Below, piece after piece: positions 12,870 to 20,678 of a stretch of 27,973 bases of DNA. The first letter of the stretch is position 1, and each line of letters begins with the position of its first letter. The stretch is from JBQCDV01 sp051960855. GTDB lineage: Bacteria; Actinomycetota; Actinomycetes; JAJZTN01. Location: assembly GCA_051960855.1 (NCBI GenBank), contig JBQCDV010000110.1, forward strand, positions 1 through 27,973. Direction: 5' to 3'. Made by a program: the position numbers and the translations under genes. The notes under the pieces are model-generated. The model was not told where the DNA came from and did no database searches. It saw only the letters and a program-made list of their open reading frames with translations.

Positions 12870-14161
12870 CCGGCCGCAGCCTGCGCGACAGCACCGCCGT
12901 CGCTTTCCTCGTCCTGCTTGCAGCCGCCAGCAGCCTGACGTCGATCGTGCTCGTGGCCCAGCGCGGCGTGGCCCAGCCGCTCGTCGCTCTCGTGTTTGGG
13001 CTCGTGATCGCCGCCGGCGAAGTCGTGCGCGTGACGCTTCCGGGCAACCGGGACGCGGCGCCGCTGTCGAGTGCGGCGAGCCTCGCCTACGCGACCCTGC
13101 CCGCCTTCGCTGGCGGCCCTGCGTCGCACACCGCCTCACAGGTGGTCGCCGTGACGACGGCCGGTGTCGCGGTCGGCATGCTGCCGCACGTCATCGCCAG
13201 GCGTGCGCCGGCCCTCGACGTTCCTGCTCGTCGCCTGCTCGTCGTGACCCTCGCTGCGCTGGCGACCCGAGAGACGCCGCTGCTGGACTTCGCGCGGGAG
13301 CTCCCGCCGTGGGCGCGGGCGCTGGCGCTCGTGATCGTCATCATCGCGATGCTCGTCGTCGAGGCCGTGCTTGCGGCGATGGTGCGAGCCAGCGACGAGC
13401 ACCGCCCCTTCGGCGCCACCGCCGTCGATGAGCTGCGATCGGCGGCCGGCATCGGCTCCGCAATCGGCTCGACCGCTGTCCTGCTGTCCCTGAGCGCCGA
13501 CGTCATGAGCTACTGGGCGTTCCCCGTCCTGACGGTGCCGCTGCTGCTGACGCAGTTCGCCTTCCGCCGCTTCGCCGGCATCCGCGCGACCTACCTGCAG
13601 ACCATCCGGTCGCTGGCTCGGATCACCGAGGTCGGCGGCTACACGGAGACCGGGCATGCGGCCCGCGTGGCGGCTCTCGCGCTCGCTGTCGGCCGCGACC
13701 TGGGTCTGAGCGAGAGCCAGCTTCTCGACCTCGAGTACGCCGCCCTCATGCACGACATCGGCCAGCTCAGCCTCGTCGAGCCGATCCCCGGGGGCACGAC
13801 GGTCGTGACGGCGGCGCCGGAGCAGCGGCGCATCGCCAACAACGGCGCTGCGATCATCCGGCAGACCGGAGTGCTCGACCGGGTCGCGCACATCGTGGAA
13901 CGGCAGTCCGAGCCCTATCGGCGCATCCACCAGGGCAGTGACCCCGACGTGCCCGTGGAGAGCCGCATCATCCGCGTCGCCAACGCCTTCGACGACCTGG
14001 TCGGAGAGAGCGGGGGACACACCGAACGGCTCCAGGCTCTGGAGCGGCTGCGGCTGTCGGTCGCCTTCGACTACGACCCGCTCGTCGTCGAGTCGCTCGC
14101 CCACGTCGTGGACCGGGCCGAGGAGCGTCGCGACCCGATCGTGCTCGCACCGACTCGGTAG
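12866..14161 (+). CDS. Membrane protein with degenerate HD-GYP-like domain
   Basis: This encodes 431 residues from GTG 12866, which overlaps the stop of the preceding gene (GTGA). The N-terminal 225 residues contain six or seven hydrophobic segments, including AVAFLVLLAAASSLTSIVLVA and ALALVIVIIAMLVVEAVLAAM. The C-terminal part keeps the first His (TGHAARVAALAL, residue 264) and the HD pair (MHDIGQLSL, about 296), and ends with RVANAFDDLVG. The HP-G motif is replaced by IANNGA and the HHE/GYP segment by VERQSEPYRRIHQGSD. It has probably lost cyclic di-GMP hydrolysis and may sense, bind or regulate its active neighbour. Composition is typical of the genome, unlike the upstream partner. Confidence 0.85.
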   Translation: MTGRSLRDSTAVAFLVLLAAASSLTSIVLVAQRGVAQPLVALVFGLVIAAGEVVRVTLPGNRDAAPLSSAASLAYATLPAFAGGPASHTASQVVAVTTAGVAVGMLPHVIARRAPALDVPARRLLVVTLAALATRETPLLDFARELPPWARALALVIVIIAMLVVEAVLAAMVRASDEHRPFGATAVDELRSAAGIGSAIGSTAVLLSLSADVMSYWAFPVLTVPLLLTQFAFRRFAGIRATYLQTIRSLARITEVGGYTETGHAARVAALALAVGRDLGLSESQLLDLEYAALMHDIGQLSLVEPIPGGTTVVTAAPEQRRIANNGAAIIRQTGVLDRVAHIVERQSEPYRRIHQGSDPDVPVESRIIRVANAFDDLVGESGGHTERLQALERLRLSVAFDYDPLVVESLAHVVDRAEERRDPIVLAPTR

Positions 14162-14164
14162 CCT
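14159..14164 (+). promoter_or_regulatory. Leaderless -10 hexamer overlapping the HD gene stop codon (TAGCCT)
   Basis: TAGCCT begins with the TAG stop of the preceding gene and is followed by six bases and the GTG at 14171. The biotin carrier therefore probably has its own leaderless transcript. Confidence 0.5.
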
Positions 14165-14170
14165 GCTGCC

Positions 14171-14386
14171 GTGAGCCAGGAACTGCAGGCGGAAATGGTC
14201 GCGAATGTCATGTCTGTCCTCGTTTCGCCGGGGCAGTCGGTCGCGAGCGGAGACACCCTCTTCCTCCTCGAATCCATGAAAATGGAGATTCCGGTGCTCG
14301 CCGAGCGCGATGCTGTGATCAGCGAAGTGCACGTGCACGAGGGCGATGTGGTGCAGGAGGGGGACGTCCTCGTGGTCTTCGCCTGA
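14171..14386 (+). CDS. Small biotin/lipoyl carrier protein (TB7.3-like)
   Basis: This 71-residue protein is a free-standing biotinyl domain: AEMVANVMSVLVSPGQSVASGDTLFLLESMKMEIPVL, with the biotinylated Lys in ESMKME (residue 37), and a second half-barrel ending HEGDVVQEGDVLVVFA. Length and sequence match the actinobacterial carrier known in M. tuberculosis as TB7.3, which carries biotin but has no firmly assigned carboxylase, as far as I know. In mycobacteria it lies next to the sigH-rshA genes, from memory; here it is separated from sigR-rsrA by about 4 kb. It starts at GTG 14171. Confidence 0.92.
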   Translation: MSQELQAEMVANVMSVLVSPGQSVASGDTLFLLESMKMEIPVLAERDAVISEVHVHEGDVVQEGDVLVVFA

Positions 14387-14419
14387 CCGCACCCTCCTCG
14401 ACCGCTCAAGAGGGGAACC

Positions 14420-15637
14420 ATGGCGACCGAAGATCACCAGGTGAGTGAGCTCCAGCCTGAGCCGGGGACGGCAGCGCAGCTGCCGCAGTCGGTGCCGCCA
14501 CAGTCCACGCAAGCAGCGCAGCCAGCAGAGCTGGCGCACACAGCACAGACAGCACAGCCGCCACAGTCCGTGCTGCCGTACCTACGTGCTCTCAGCGAGC
14601 TCGGCGGGTCGGACCTGCACTGCAAGGTGGGTGGCCCCCCTCGCGTGCGCATCGACGGTCGCCTGCGTCGTCTCCAGGCGCCGGAGCTGACCGAGGCCGA
14701 CACCGAGTACATGGTGCAGGAGGTCCTGCGCGCTGACCTCGTCGCCGAGTTCGCCCGCACGCACGAGGCCGACTTCGCCTTCAACGCCCCCGGCGGCGGC
14801 CGCTACCGCGTCAACGCCTTCCGCGCCCGCGGCGGATGCGGATTGGTGTTCCGCCGCGTCTCCGTGGGCGCTCTGCCCCTCGGCGCGCTGGGACTGCCGC
14901 CGGTCATCGCGACGCTGGCCTCGGAGCCGCGCGGTCTCGTCCTCGTCACCGGCCCCACCGGCTCGGGCAAGACCACGACCCTCGCCGGCATGATCGACCA
15001 CGTCAACACGACGAAGGAAGTCCACGTCGTCACGATCGAGGACCCCATCGAGATCATCCACGAGGACAAGCTCTCGATGATCAACCAGCGTGAGGTCCGG
15101 GTCGACACCGCCGACTTCTCCGTGGCCATGCGCGCGGCGATGCGGCAGGACCCTGACGTCATCCTCGTCGGCGAGATGCGCGACCAGGAGACCGTCAAGG
15201 CCGCCATCGCCGCCGCCGAGACCGGCCACTTCGTGATGTCCACGCTGCACACCACGGATGCGGCCGAGACGGTCACTCGCGTCATCGACTTCTTCCCCCC
15301 ACACGAGCAGCAGCAGGTCCGCCTGTCGCTGGCGGGCGCGCTGCGCGGCATCATCTGCCAGCGCCTCGTGCCGCGCGCGGACGGCCAGGGCCGCTGCGTG
15401 GCCATGGAGGTCTGCGTCAACACCGGCCGTGTCGCCGACGCGATCGTCGACCCGGAGAAGACCTCGACGCTGTCGGACCTGGTCAAGGACGGTGCGTTCT
15501 ACGGGATGCAGAGCTTCGACCAGCACCTCGTGACCCTGGTGCGCGACGGGGTCGTCACCCTCGACGACGCGATGGCGACCGCCTCCAACCCGCACGACCT
15601 CACCGTGGAGCTGCGCCGCCTCGGCCTGGTCGCCTGA
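14420..15637 (+). CDS. pilT: Type IV pilus retraction ATPase, PilT family
   Basis: The 405-residue protein has an N-terminal low-complexity segment (about 7-50) rich in Gln, Pro and Ala, then the PilT N-domain (LPYLRALSELGGSDLHCKVGGPPRVRIDG) and the ATPase core: Walker A GPTGSGKTTT (178-187), the Asp box VVTIEDPIEI, Walker B DPDVILVGEMRDQETVKAAIAAAETGH and the His box MSTLHTTDA. The GEMRD segment corresponds to the AIRNLRE-type region specific to retraction ATPases in position, though not in letters. PilT drives pilus retraction and twitching. No pilin, PilB or PilC gene is visible, so its partners are elsewhere. AGAGGGG precedes the ATG. Confidence 0.92.
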   Translation: MATEDHQVSELQPEPGTAAQLPQSVPPQSTQAAQPAELAHTAQTAQPPQSVLPYLRALSELGGSDLHCKVGGPPRVRIDGRLRRLQAPELTEADTEYMVQEVLRADLVAEFARTHEADFAFNAPGGGRYRVNAFRARGGCGLVFRRVSVGALPLGALGLPPVIATLASEPRGLVLVTGPTGSGKTTTLAGMIDHVNTTKEVHVVTIEDPIEIIHEDKLSMINQREVRVDTADFSVAMRAAMRQDPDVILVGEMRDQETVKAAIAAAETGHFVMSTLHTTDAAETVTRVIDFFPPHEQQQVRLSLAGALRGIICQRLVPRADGQGRCVAMEVCVNTGRVADAIVDPEKTSTLSDLVKDGAFYGMQSFDQHLVTLVRDGVVTLDDAMATASNPHDLTVELRRLGLVA

Positions 15638-15649
15638 CCGCAGGCCGAC

Positions 15650-15680
15650 CACCGGGGAGAGCCGGTGCGCGTAGCCGCGC
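15650..15680 (+). terminator. Double hairpin after pilT
   Basis: CACCGG at 15650-15655 pairs with CCGGTG at 15662-15667. It is followed at once by GCGCG, TAGC, CGCGC (15667-15680). Two adjacent GC-rich hairpins after a stop codon suggest termination, but there is no T tract and the next gene starts only 21 bases later. Confidence 0.4.
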
Positions 15681-15701
15681 GTGAGCGGGTAGGAGCAGCG
15701 G

Positions 15702-16526
15702 GTGCAGCTGCGCCGAATCACCCGCGCGACGGTCGCGCAGCTGCGCGGGCACGACCTGCTGCTGCTCGGCGCGGGGTCGACATTCTTCGTCCTGATGGCG
15801 CTGGTGCCGCTCACGCTGGTCGCCATCCGGCTGGCCAGTGCGGTGGGTGGACCCCGATTCCTGAACGACGCAGCGACGGCACTGGCCGCGCTGCTCCCTG
15901 ACGCCCTGGGGGCTGGCGCAGTCGTCCGCTCGGCTGTCGAGCGTGGCTCCGACCTGTCACTGGCGACGCTGGCTATCGCCTTCGTCCCGGCGACGCTGTA
16001 CGTCGAGGGGTTGCGCCGCGCTTTTGGTCGCATCGACGAGAAGGACACCGTGCCGGGATGGCGCAGCCGCGTCGTCGCCGTGCCCCCGTTGCTGCTGGCC
16101 CCGCTGGCTCTGCTGGTGCTGCTGGCGCTGGCCCCTTGGGAGCACTCGGTGGTGACCTCGCACGGACCCGGGGGAGTGCTGCTCGCCGGGTGGGTGTCGC
16201 TGACTGTGCTGTGGCTGCTGCTGACCCCGGCCGTCGTCTACCTCTACCGACTCCTGGGCCCGAGCCACCCGGGGTGGCGCGCCTCCGTGACGGGCGGGAC
16301 GGTCGCTGCGGCGTTCGTCTCGGGGTTCCTGCACGGGTTCCTGGTGTTTCTCACCATCCCGGTAGACCTCGGCCGCCCCTTCGGTGGTCTTGTCACCGTA
16401 GGGGCGGCCGTGGTCGTCGGGCTCTGGGTCTGGGTGCTCGGGCTGATCGTGCTGGTCGGCTACGCGCTGACCGTCGCACTCGACCAGGGAGACCCGCGTG
16501 GTCGGATGCTAGGCGCCGACCGGTGA
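15702..16526 (+). CDS. YihY/BrkB family membrane protein
   Basis: The 274-residue protein fits the YihY/BrkB family: an N-terminal amphipathic segment, then GHDLLLLGAGSTFFVLMALVPLTLVAIRLA, a hydrophilic part with LPDALGAGAVVRSAVERG, TLAIAFVPATLYVEGLRRAFGRI, and further spans ending with GGLVTVGAAVVVGLWVWVLGLIVLVGYALTVAL. About six membrane spans are visible. The family was once called ribonuclease BN by mistake and its role is still unclear. AGGAG at 15691-15695 precedes the GTG start. The last 18 bases overlap the end of mctP on the other strand, so the two transcripts run into each other. Confidence 0.85.
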   Translation: MQLRRITRATVAQLRGHDLLLLGAGSTFFVLMALVPLTLVAIRLASAVGGPRFLNDAATALAALLPDALGAGAVVRSAVERGSDLSLATLAIAFVPATLYVEGLRRAFGRIDEKDTVPGWRSRVVAVPPLLLAPLALLVLLALAPWEHSVVTSHGPGGVLLAGWVSLTVLWLLLTPAVVYLYRLLGPSHPGWRASVTGGTVAAAFVSGFLHGFLVFLTIPVDLGRPFGGLVTVGAAVVVGLWVWVLGLIVLVGYALTVALDQGDPRGRMLGADR

Positions 16527-18182
16527 CCCTGCAGGACCGCCGCGGTGCGGCGTGTCCAGGTCGGGCTCGCCGAGCTCCACACCGGCGTCGCCGGCGTCGG
16601 CCCGGTAGTCGCTCGGCCGCGTCTCGTCGGCGCCGGCCGGTGCCTTCACTGCCCGGAGGATGAAGGTGGCGACGATGGCGATGACGATGTTGAAGACGAA
16701 GGCCGTCAGGCCGATGTAGCCCTTCTGACCAATGAAGGGGATGTCCGAGACCGACCCGCCGAAGTGCTTGTTGGTGACGGGGTTGACGACGTTGTAGGCC
16801 GCGATCGTCCCGTAGATCATCCCGACTGCCCAGCCCAGCAGCAGCGCCCAGCGGTGGAACCACCGGGTGTAGAGGCCGCCGACGATGGCCGGGAAGGTCT
16901 GGAGGATCCAGATGCCGCCCAGCAGCTGGAAGTTGAGGGCGTTCTGCTTGTCGAGGAACAGGACGAAGGCGAGAGCCCCGACCTTGACCAGCAGCGAGAT
17001 GAGCTTGGAGACCTTGGCCTCCTGGCTCGGGGTCGCGTCGCGGTTGAAGAAGTCGCGGTAGATGTTGCGGGTGAACAGGTTCGCCGCGGCGATGGACATG
17101 ATCGCAGCCGGGACGAGCGCTCCGATGGCGATCGCGGCGAACGCGATGCCAGCGAACCACGACGGGAAGTTGTCCTCGAACAGCTGCGGCACGACGAGCT
17201 GCGGGTTCGCGATCCCGCTGGCGCCGATCGGCTTGGTGCCGGCCTTGATGGCCACGTAGCCCAGCAGCGCGAGCAGACCAAGCAGCAGCGAGTAGAGGGG
17301 CAGGATCGCGGCGTTGCGCCGGATGATGCTGCGGCTCTTGGTCGACAGTGCAGCGGTGATTGAGTGCGGGTACATGAACAGCGCCATCGCCGAGCCCAAC
17401 GCGAGCGTCCAGTACGGGAAGTGCGCGGCGTCGCCCGGGATGAAGACGCCCGGAGGCTTGCCCGTCGTGGGGTTCGGAGTGGTCATCTTCGTCTCGGCTG
17501 CGTCGAAGATGCTCGACCAGCCACCGAACTTCGAGGGCAGGTAGACGATCGCCACGACGATGACCAGGTAGATCAGGCCATCCTTGACGAAGGCGATCAG
17601 CGCTGGGGCCCGCAGGCCGCTGCTGTAGGTGTAGGCAGCGAGGACCGCGAAGGCGATGAGCAGCGGCAGGTCCTTGAGGAACGTGTTGCTGCTGCCACCG
17701 AGGCCCATGACCTCGAGGACGGCCTGGATGCCGACGAGCTGCAGCGCGATGTACGGCATCGTCGCGAGGATGCCGGTCAGCGCGACCGCAAGGGACAGGC
17801 CGCGGCTGCCGTAGCGACCGCCGATGAAGTCGGCTGGCGTGACGTAGCCGTGCCGGTGCGAGACCGACCAGAGCCGGGCCATGAAGATGAAGATGATCGG
17901 GTAGAGCACGATCGTGTACGGCACGGCGAAGAAGCCGGAGACCGCACCCGTCGCCCACATCGCCGCGGGCACCGCCACGAACGTGTAGGCGGTGTACAGG
18001 TCACCGCCGAGCAGGAACCACGTCACCCACGTGCCGAAGCCGCGGCCGCCGAGACCCCACTCGTCGAGGCTCTCCATCTTCGCCCCGCCGGAGCGCCAGC
18101 GCGCGGCCTGGAAGCCCATCCACGTGACGGCGAGGAACAGGACGATGACGACGGCCAGCGCAACGCCGTTCACGCCGCTCAT
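16509..18182 (-). CDS. mctP: Monocarboxylate uptake permease MctP, solute:sodium symporter family
   Basis: The 557-residue protein has about 13 hydrophobic spans and family motifs: ESLDEWGLGGRGFGTWVTWFLLGGDLYTAYTFVAVPAAMWATGA near the N terminus, YVTPADFIGGRYGSRGLSLAVALTGILATMPYIALQLVGIQAVL, MALFMYPHSITAALSTKS and ALVPAAIMSIAAANLFTRNIYRDF. It matches MctP/MctC-type carriers for acetate, pyruvate, propionate and lactate. The last 40 residues are hydrophilic. Its ATG overlaps the stop of the DUF3311 gene as ATGA, the usual partner arrangement for this carrier. Its 3' end overlaps the YihY/BrkB gene by 18 bases. Confidence 0.92.
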   Translation of the reverse strand: MSGVNGVALAVVIVLFLAVTWMGFQAARWRSGGAKMESLDEWGLGGRGFGTWVTWFLLGGDLYTAYTFVAVPAAMWATGAVSGFFAVPYTIVLYPIIFIFMARLWSVSHRHGYVTPADFIGGRYGSRGLSLAVALTGILATMPYIALQLVGIQAVLEVMGLGGSSNTFLKDLPLLIAFAVLAAYTYSSGLRAPALIAFVKDGLIYLVIVVAIVYLPSKFGGWSSIFDAAETKMTTPNPTTGKPPGVFIPGDAAHFPYWTLALGSAMALFMYPHSITAALSTKSRSIIRRNAAILPLYSLLLGLLALLGYVAIKAGTKPIGASGIANPQLVVPQLFEDNFPSWFAGIAFAAIAIGALVPAAIMSIAAANLFTRNIYRDFFNRDATPSQEAKVSKLISLLVKVGALAFVLFLDKQNALNFQLLGGIWILQTFPAIVGGLYTRWFHRWALLLGWAVGMIYGTIAAYNVVNPVTNKHFGGSVSDIPFIGQKGYIGLTAFVFNIVIAIVATFILRAVKAPAGADETRPSDYRADAGDAGVELGEPDLDTPHRGGPAGSPVGA

Positions 18183-18460
18183 CGAGCGCTCCTCTCGTTG
18201 CGCCGCTCACGGCGCTTGCGCTCCTCGTTGCGCACGATGACGTACGCGATGCTGACGCAGCCGGCGGCGATGAACACCCACAGCAGCTGGTACCAGTAGA
18301 AGAACGGGAAGCCGAAGAGCCGAGGCTCGTCCTTGGCATACGAGCCCACCCACAGGGGCAGGATGATCGCGGCGGCGATGAGGACACCCGCGAGCACGAT
18401 GGGCCCGTTGATGCCACCTCCAGCCGGTGGCTCGGACCTGCGGTCCGGAGCACTGCTCAT
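18179..18460 (-). CDS. DUF3311 small membrane protein, likely MctP partner
   Basis: The 93-residue product has two hydrophobic spans, PIVLAGVLIAAAIILPLWVGSYAKDEPRLFGFPFFYWYQLLWVFIAAGCVSIAYVIV, with the FPFFYWYQLLWV motif of DUF3311. This family lies almost always next to solute:sodium symporters and is thought to be a small accessory subunit. The C terminus is strongly basic (RNEERKRRERRNERSAR). The ATG at 18460 follows GGAAGGA by six bases. The stop overlaps the mctP start, so both are translated together. In-frame sequence upstream of this ATG does not look coding. Confidence 0.9.
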   Translation of the reverse strand: MSSAPDRRSEPPAGGGINGPIVLAGVLIAAAIILPLWVGSYAKDEPRLFGFPFFYWYQLLWVFIAAGCVSIAYVIVRNEERKRRERRNERSAR

Positions 18461-18487
18461 GGTCGATCCTTCCGGGTCGAGACAGCA

Positions 18488-18501
18488 GTGACGATCGTCA
18501 C
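18488..18501. promoter_or_regulatory. CRP/GlxR-like palindrome between the symporter units
   Basis: GTGACGATCGTCAC is a perfect 14-base palindrome. Its core GTGA-N6-TCAC equals the inner bases of the CRP/GlxR consensus TGTGA-N6-TCACA. It lies 27 bases upstream of the DUF3311 start and 74 bases before the uORF of the divergent symporter, so it could control both units. The outermost consensus bases do not match. Confidence 0.65.
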
Positions 18502-18575
18502 CATCAGCAGAGTTGTGTGACCCGGCCGAGAGGTTTACCGGGGCGGGCAACTTTTTCGTGTGCCACGCTGCCGCT

Positions 18576-18596
18576 ATGCGCGGCGGTCTCCTGTGA
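18576..18596 (+). CDS. Possible six-codon upstream ORF MRGGLL
   Basis: CACGCT at 18564-18569 is followed by six bases and ATG 18576, the leaderless spacing used elsewhere in this window. The frame reads MRGGLL and stops at TGA 18594-18596, which overlaps the GTG start of the symporter (GTGA). Termination here could hand ribosomes to the symporter. It may also be chance. Confidence 0.3.
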   Translation: MRGGLL

Positions 18597-20134
18597 CAGC
18601 CGCCGCTCTGACCTTCGCGCTGGTCGTCGCCGCGGTCAGCGCGGCGGGGTTCGTCGCCACCCGTCGGCCGAGCGCGGGTCTGCCCAGCCTCGAGGACTGG
18701 GCCACCGGAGGCCGCACGGCCGGCGCAGGTCTGACGTGGTGTCTGCTCGGCGGCACCGTCTTCACCGCCTACACCTTCGTGGCCGTGCCCGGTCTCGTCT
18801 ACGGCGCGGGCGCGCTGGGCTTCTTCGCCCTGACCTACACCACGGTGCTCGTGCCGATCGCCTTCGTGCTGCTTCCGCGCATCCGGGCGGTCTGGGCCGC
18901 GCACGCGCTACTCACCCCGGCAGACTTCGTGCGGGCCCGCTTCGGGTCGCCGACGCTGGCTCTGGCCGTCGCCATGACGGGGATCCTCGCGACGATGCCC
19001 TACGTTGCCCTGCAGTTGGTCGGAGTGCGCGCCTCACTGATCGCCGTGGGGCTCTTCCCGACCGGTGCGGCCGGCGACCTCGTGCTCACCATCGTCTTCG
19101 GCATCCTGGCCCTGTCGACCTTCCGCAGCGGCATGCGCGCCCCCGCCGTCATCAGCGTGTTCAAGGCGGTCGGGCTGTTCGCGGTCATGGCCGTCGTCCT
19201 CGTCGTGGTCCTGCACCACGTCGGTGGCGGCGAGGGGCTGATGACGGGCGTGCGCGAGCGGCTCAGTCAGCCTGACGCCGTTGCCCGGGGCGCGGCAGTC
19301 GTCCTGCCCGCAGCCCAGCGCAGCGCCTACGTCAGCCTGGCCGTCGGGTCAGCGCTGGCGCTGCTGATGTACCCACACGTCCTGGCAGCTGCCGCCGTCG
19401 CGTCCAGCACCGATCGCCTGCGCCGCGCCTGTCTGGGGCTGCCCGCCTGGACGCTGCTGCTCGGCGCCTTCGCGGCGCTGGGGCTCGCCGCGCTCGCCGC
19501 CGACGTCGACGTGCCGCCGGGACACGGCGAGCTGGCGATGCCGCTGCTGGTCGCCCAGACGGGACCGTCCTGGCTGACCGGTGCGGTGCTCGCGGTCGTC
19601 GCGGTGGGCGCCCTCGTGCCGGCAGCCGTGATGTCGGTGGCGGTGGGGACCACGTTCGCCCGCAACATCTATGTGGAGTACCTGCAGCCGACCGCCACGC
19701 CGAAGCGACAGGAGAAGGTGGCCCGATCGGTGTCGCTCGCCGTGAAGGTGGCGGCGATCGCCTTCGTGCTCGGGCTTCAGAACAACGAGGCCATTGACCT
19801 GCAGCTGCTCGGCGGGGTGTGGGTGCTGCAGACGCTGCCTGCGGTCGGGGTGGGGCTGTTTACGGCCTGGCCGCACCGGCATGCGCTGCTCGCGGGCTGG
19901 GGGGTCGGGATGGCGCTCGGGACGGCCCTCGTCATTGGTGGGGGCTTCCGCAGCGTCGTGGACGCCCTGCCCGGCCGCGACACGCTGCCGATCTACGCCG
20001 CGCTGGTCGCGCTTCTCGGCAATATCGTCGTTGTCGCTGTGGCGACCCCGCTGCTGGGGTGGCTCGGCAACCGGCGGGGGTTCGCGGAGCTTTCGGTGCC
20101 CACGGTGCTGACCGTGGGACCTGACGAGCAGTGA
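18593..20134 (+). CDS. Solute:sodium symporter family protein, MctP paralogue
   Basis: This encodes 513 residues from GTG 18593; a start at GTG 18560 would add 11 residues. It is clearly related to the divergent MctP: LEDWATGGRTAGAGLTWCLLGGTVFTAYTFVAVPGLVYGAGALGFF, LLTPADFVRARFGSPTLALAVAMTGILATMPYVALQLVGV, LALLMYPHVLAAAAVASSTDR and GALVPAAVMSVAVGTTFARNIYVEYL. It has about 13 spans and a shorter C terminus than MctP. No DUF3311 subunit accompanies it; instead a sigma-factor gene follows after 13 bases. It probably transports a short carboxylate or a related anion with sodium; the exact substrate cannot be read from sequence. No clear binding site precedes the GTG. Confidence 0.85.
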   Translation: MTAAALTFALVVAAVSAAGFVATRRPSAGLPSLEDWATGGRTAGAGLTWCLLGGTVFTAYTFVAVPGLVYGAGALGFFALTYTTVLVPIAFVLLPRIRAVWAAHALLTPADFVRARFGSPTLALAVAMTGILATMPYVALQLVGVRASLIAVGLFPTGAAGDLVLTIVFGILALSTFRSGMRAPAVISVFKAVGLFAVMAVVLVVVLHHVGGGEGLMTGVRERLSQPDAVARGAAVVLPAAQRSAYVSLAVGSALALLMYPHVLAAAAVASSTDRLRRACLGLPAWTLLLGAFAALGLAALAADVDVPPGHGELAMPLLVAQTGPSWLTGAVLAVVAVGALVPAAVMSVAVGTTFARNIYVEYLQPTATPKRQEKVARSVSLAVKVAAIAFVLGLQNNEAIDLQLLGGVWVLQTLPAVGVGLFTAWPHRHALLAGWGVGMALGTALVIGGGFRSVVDALPGRDTLPIYAALVALLGNIVVVAVATPLLGWLGNRRGFAELSVPTVLTVGPDEQ

Positions 20135-20147
20135 CCAGGAGTGACAC

Positions 20148-20678
20148 GTGGACGACGCGTCCCTTGACCTGCGCGACCTCGAGCGCGAGACCGAGGTGGC
20201 GCGGCTGTTCGACGCCCACGCTCGGGAGCTCACCCGCCTCGCGGTCCTCCTCGGGGCCGGCGACGACGCCGAGGACATCGTGGCGGAAGCCTTCTGCGAG
20301 CTGCACCGTCGCTGGGCCCGCCTCCGCGACCGCAGCGCGGCGGTGTCCTACCTGCGCTCGACAGTGTGCAACCTGGCGCGGATGCGGCTGCGGCACCTGC
20401 AGGTCGTGCGGCGGCGGGAGACGACGGACGCCGCTCGCGACATCGAAAGTGCCGAGTACACCGTCTTGATGCGCGAGGAGCAGCGGCAGCTGGTGGCGGC
20501 GCTGGCCCGGCTGCCAGAGCGTCAGCGGGAGGCGCTCGTGCTGCGCTACTGGTTGGATCTGCGCGAGGTTGAGATCGCCGAAGCCATGGGCATCTCTGCC
20601 GGAGCAGTCAAGTCCCACATCTTCCGCGCGATGGGTGCGCTGGGACGGCTGCTGGACTCGCAGGAGGTTGCGCGGTGA
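20148..20678 (+). CDS. ECF sigma factor, SigE-family type
   Basis: The 176-residue factor has region 2 in VARLFDAHARELTRLAVLLGAGDDAEDIVAEAFCELHRRW and AVSYLRSTVCNLARMRLRHLQVVRR, and region 4 in LVAALARLPERQREALVLRYWLDLREVEIAEAMGISAGAVKSHIFRAMGAL. The length and wording fit the SigE-family ECF group common in actinobacteria. CAGGAG precedes the GTG at 20148, and the gene starts 13 bases after the symporter, so cotranscription is likely. The stop overlaps the next gene (GTGA). Its target promoters are unknown. Confidence 0.9.
   Translation: MDDASLDLRDLERETEVARLFDAHARELTRLAVLLGAGDDAEDIVAEAFCELHRRWARLRDRSAAVSYLRSTVCNLARMRLRHLQVVRRRETTDAARDIESAEYTVLMREEQRQLVAALARLPERQREALVLRYWLDLREVEIAEAMGISAGAVKSHIFRAMGALGRLLDSQEVAR

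Noticed and set aside
14582..16048. A 488-codon minus-strand frame opposite pilT
   Set aside because: It mirrors the PilT coding sequence, has no recognisable domain and would cross into the YihY/BrkB gene.
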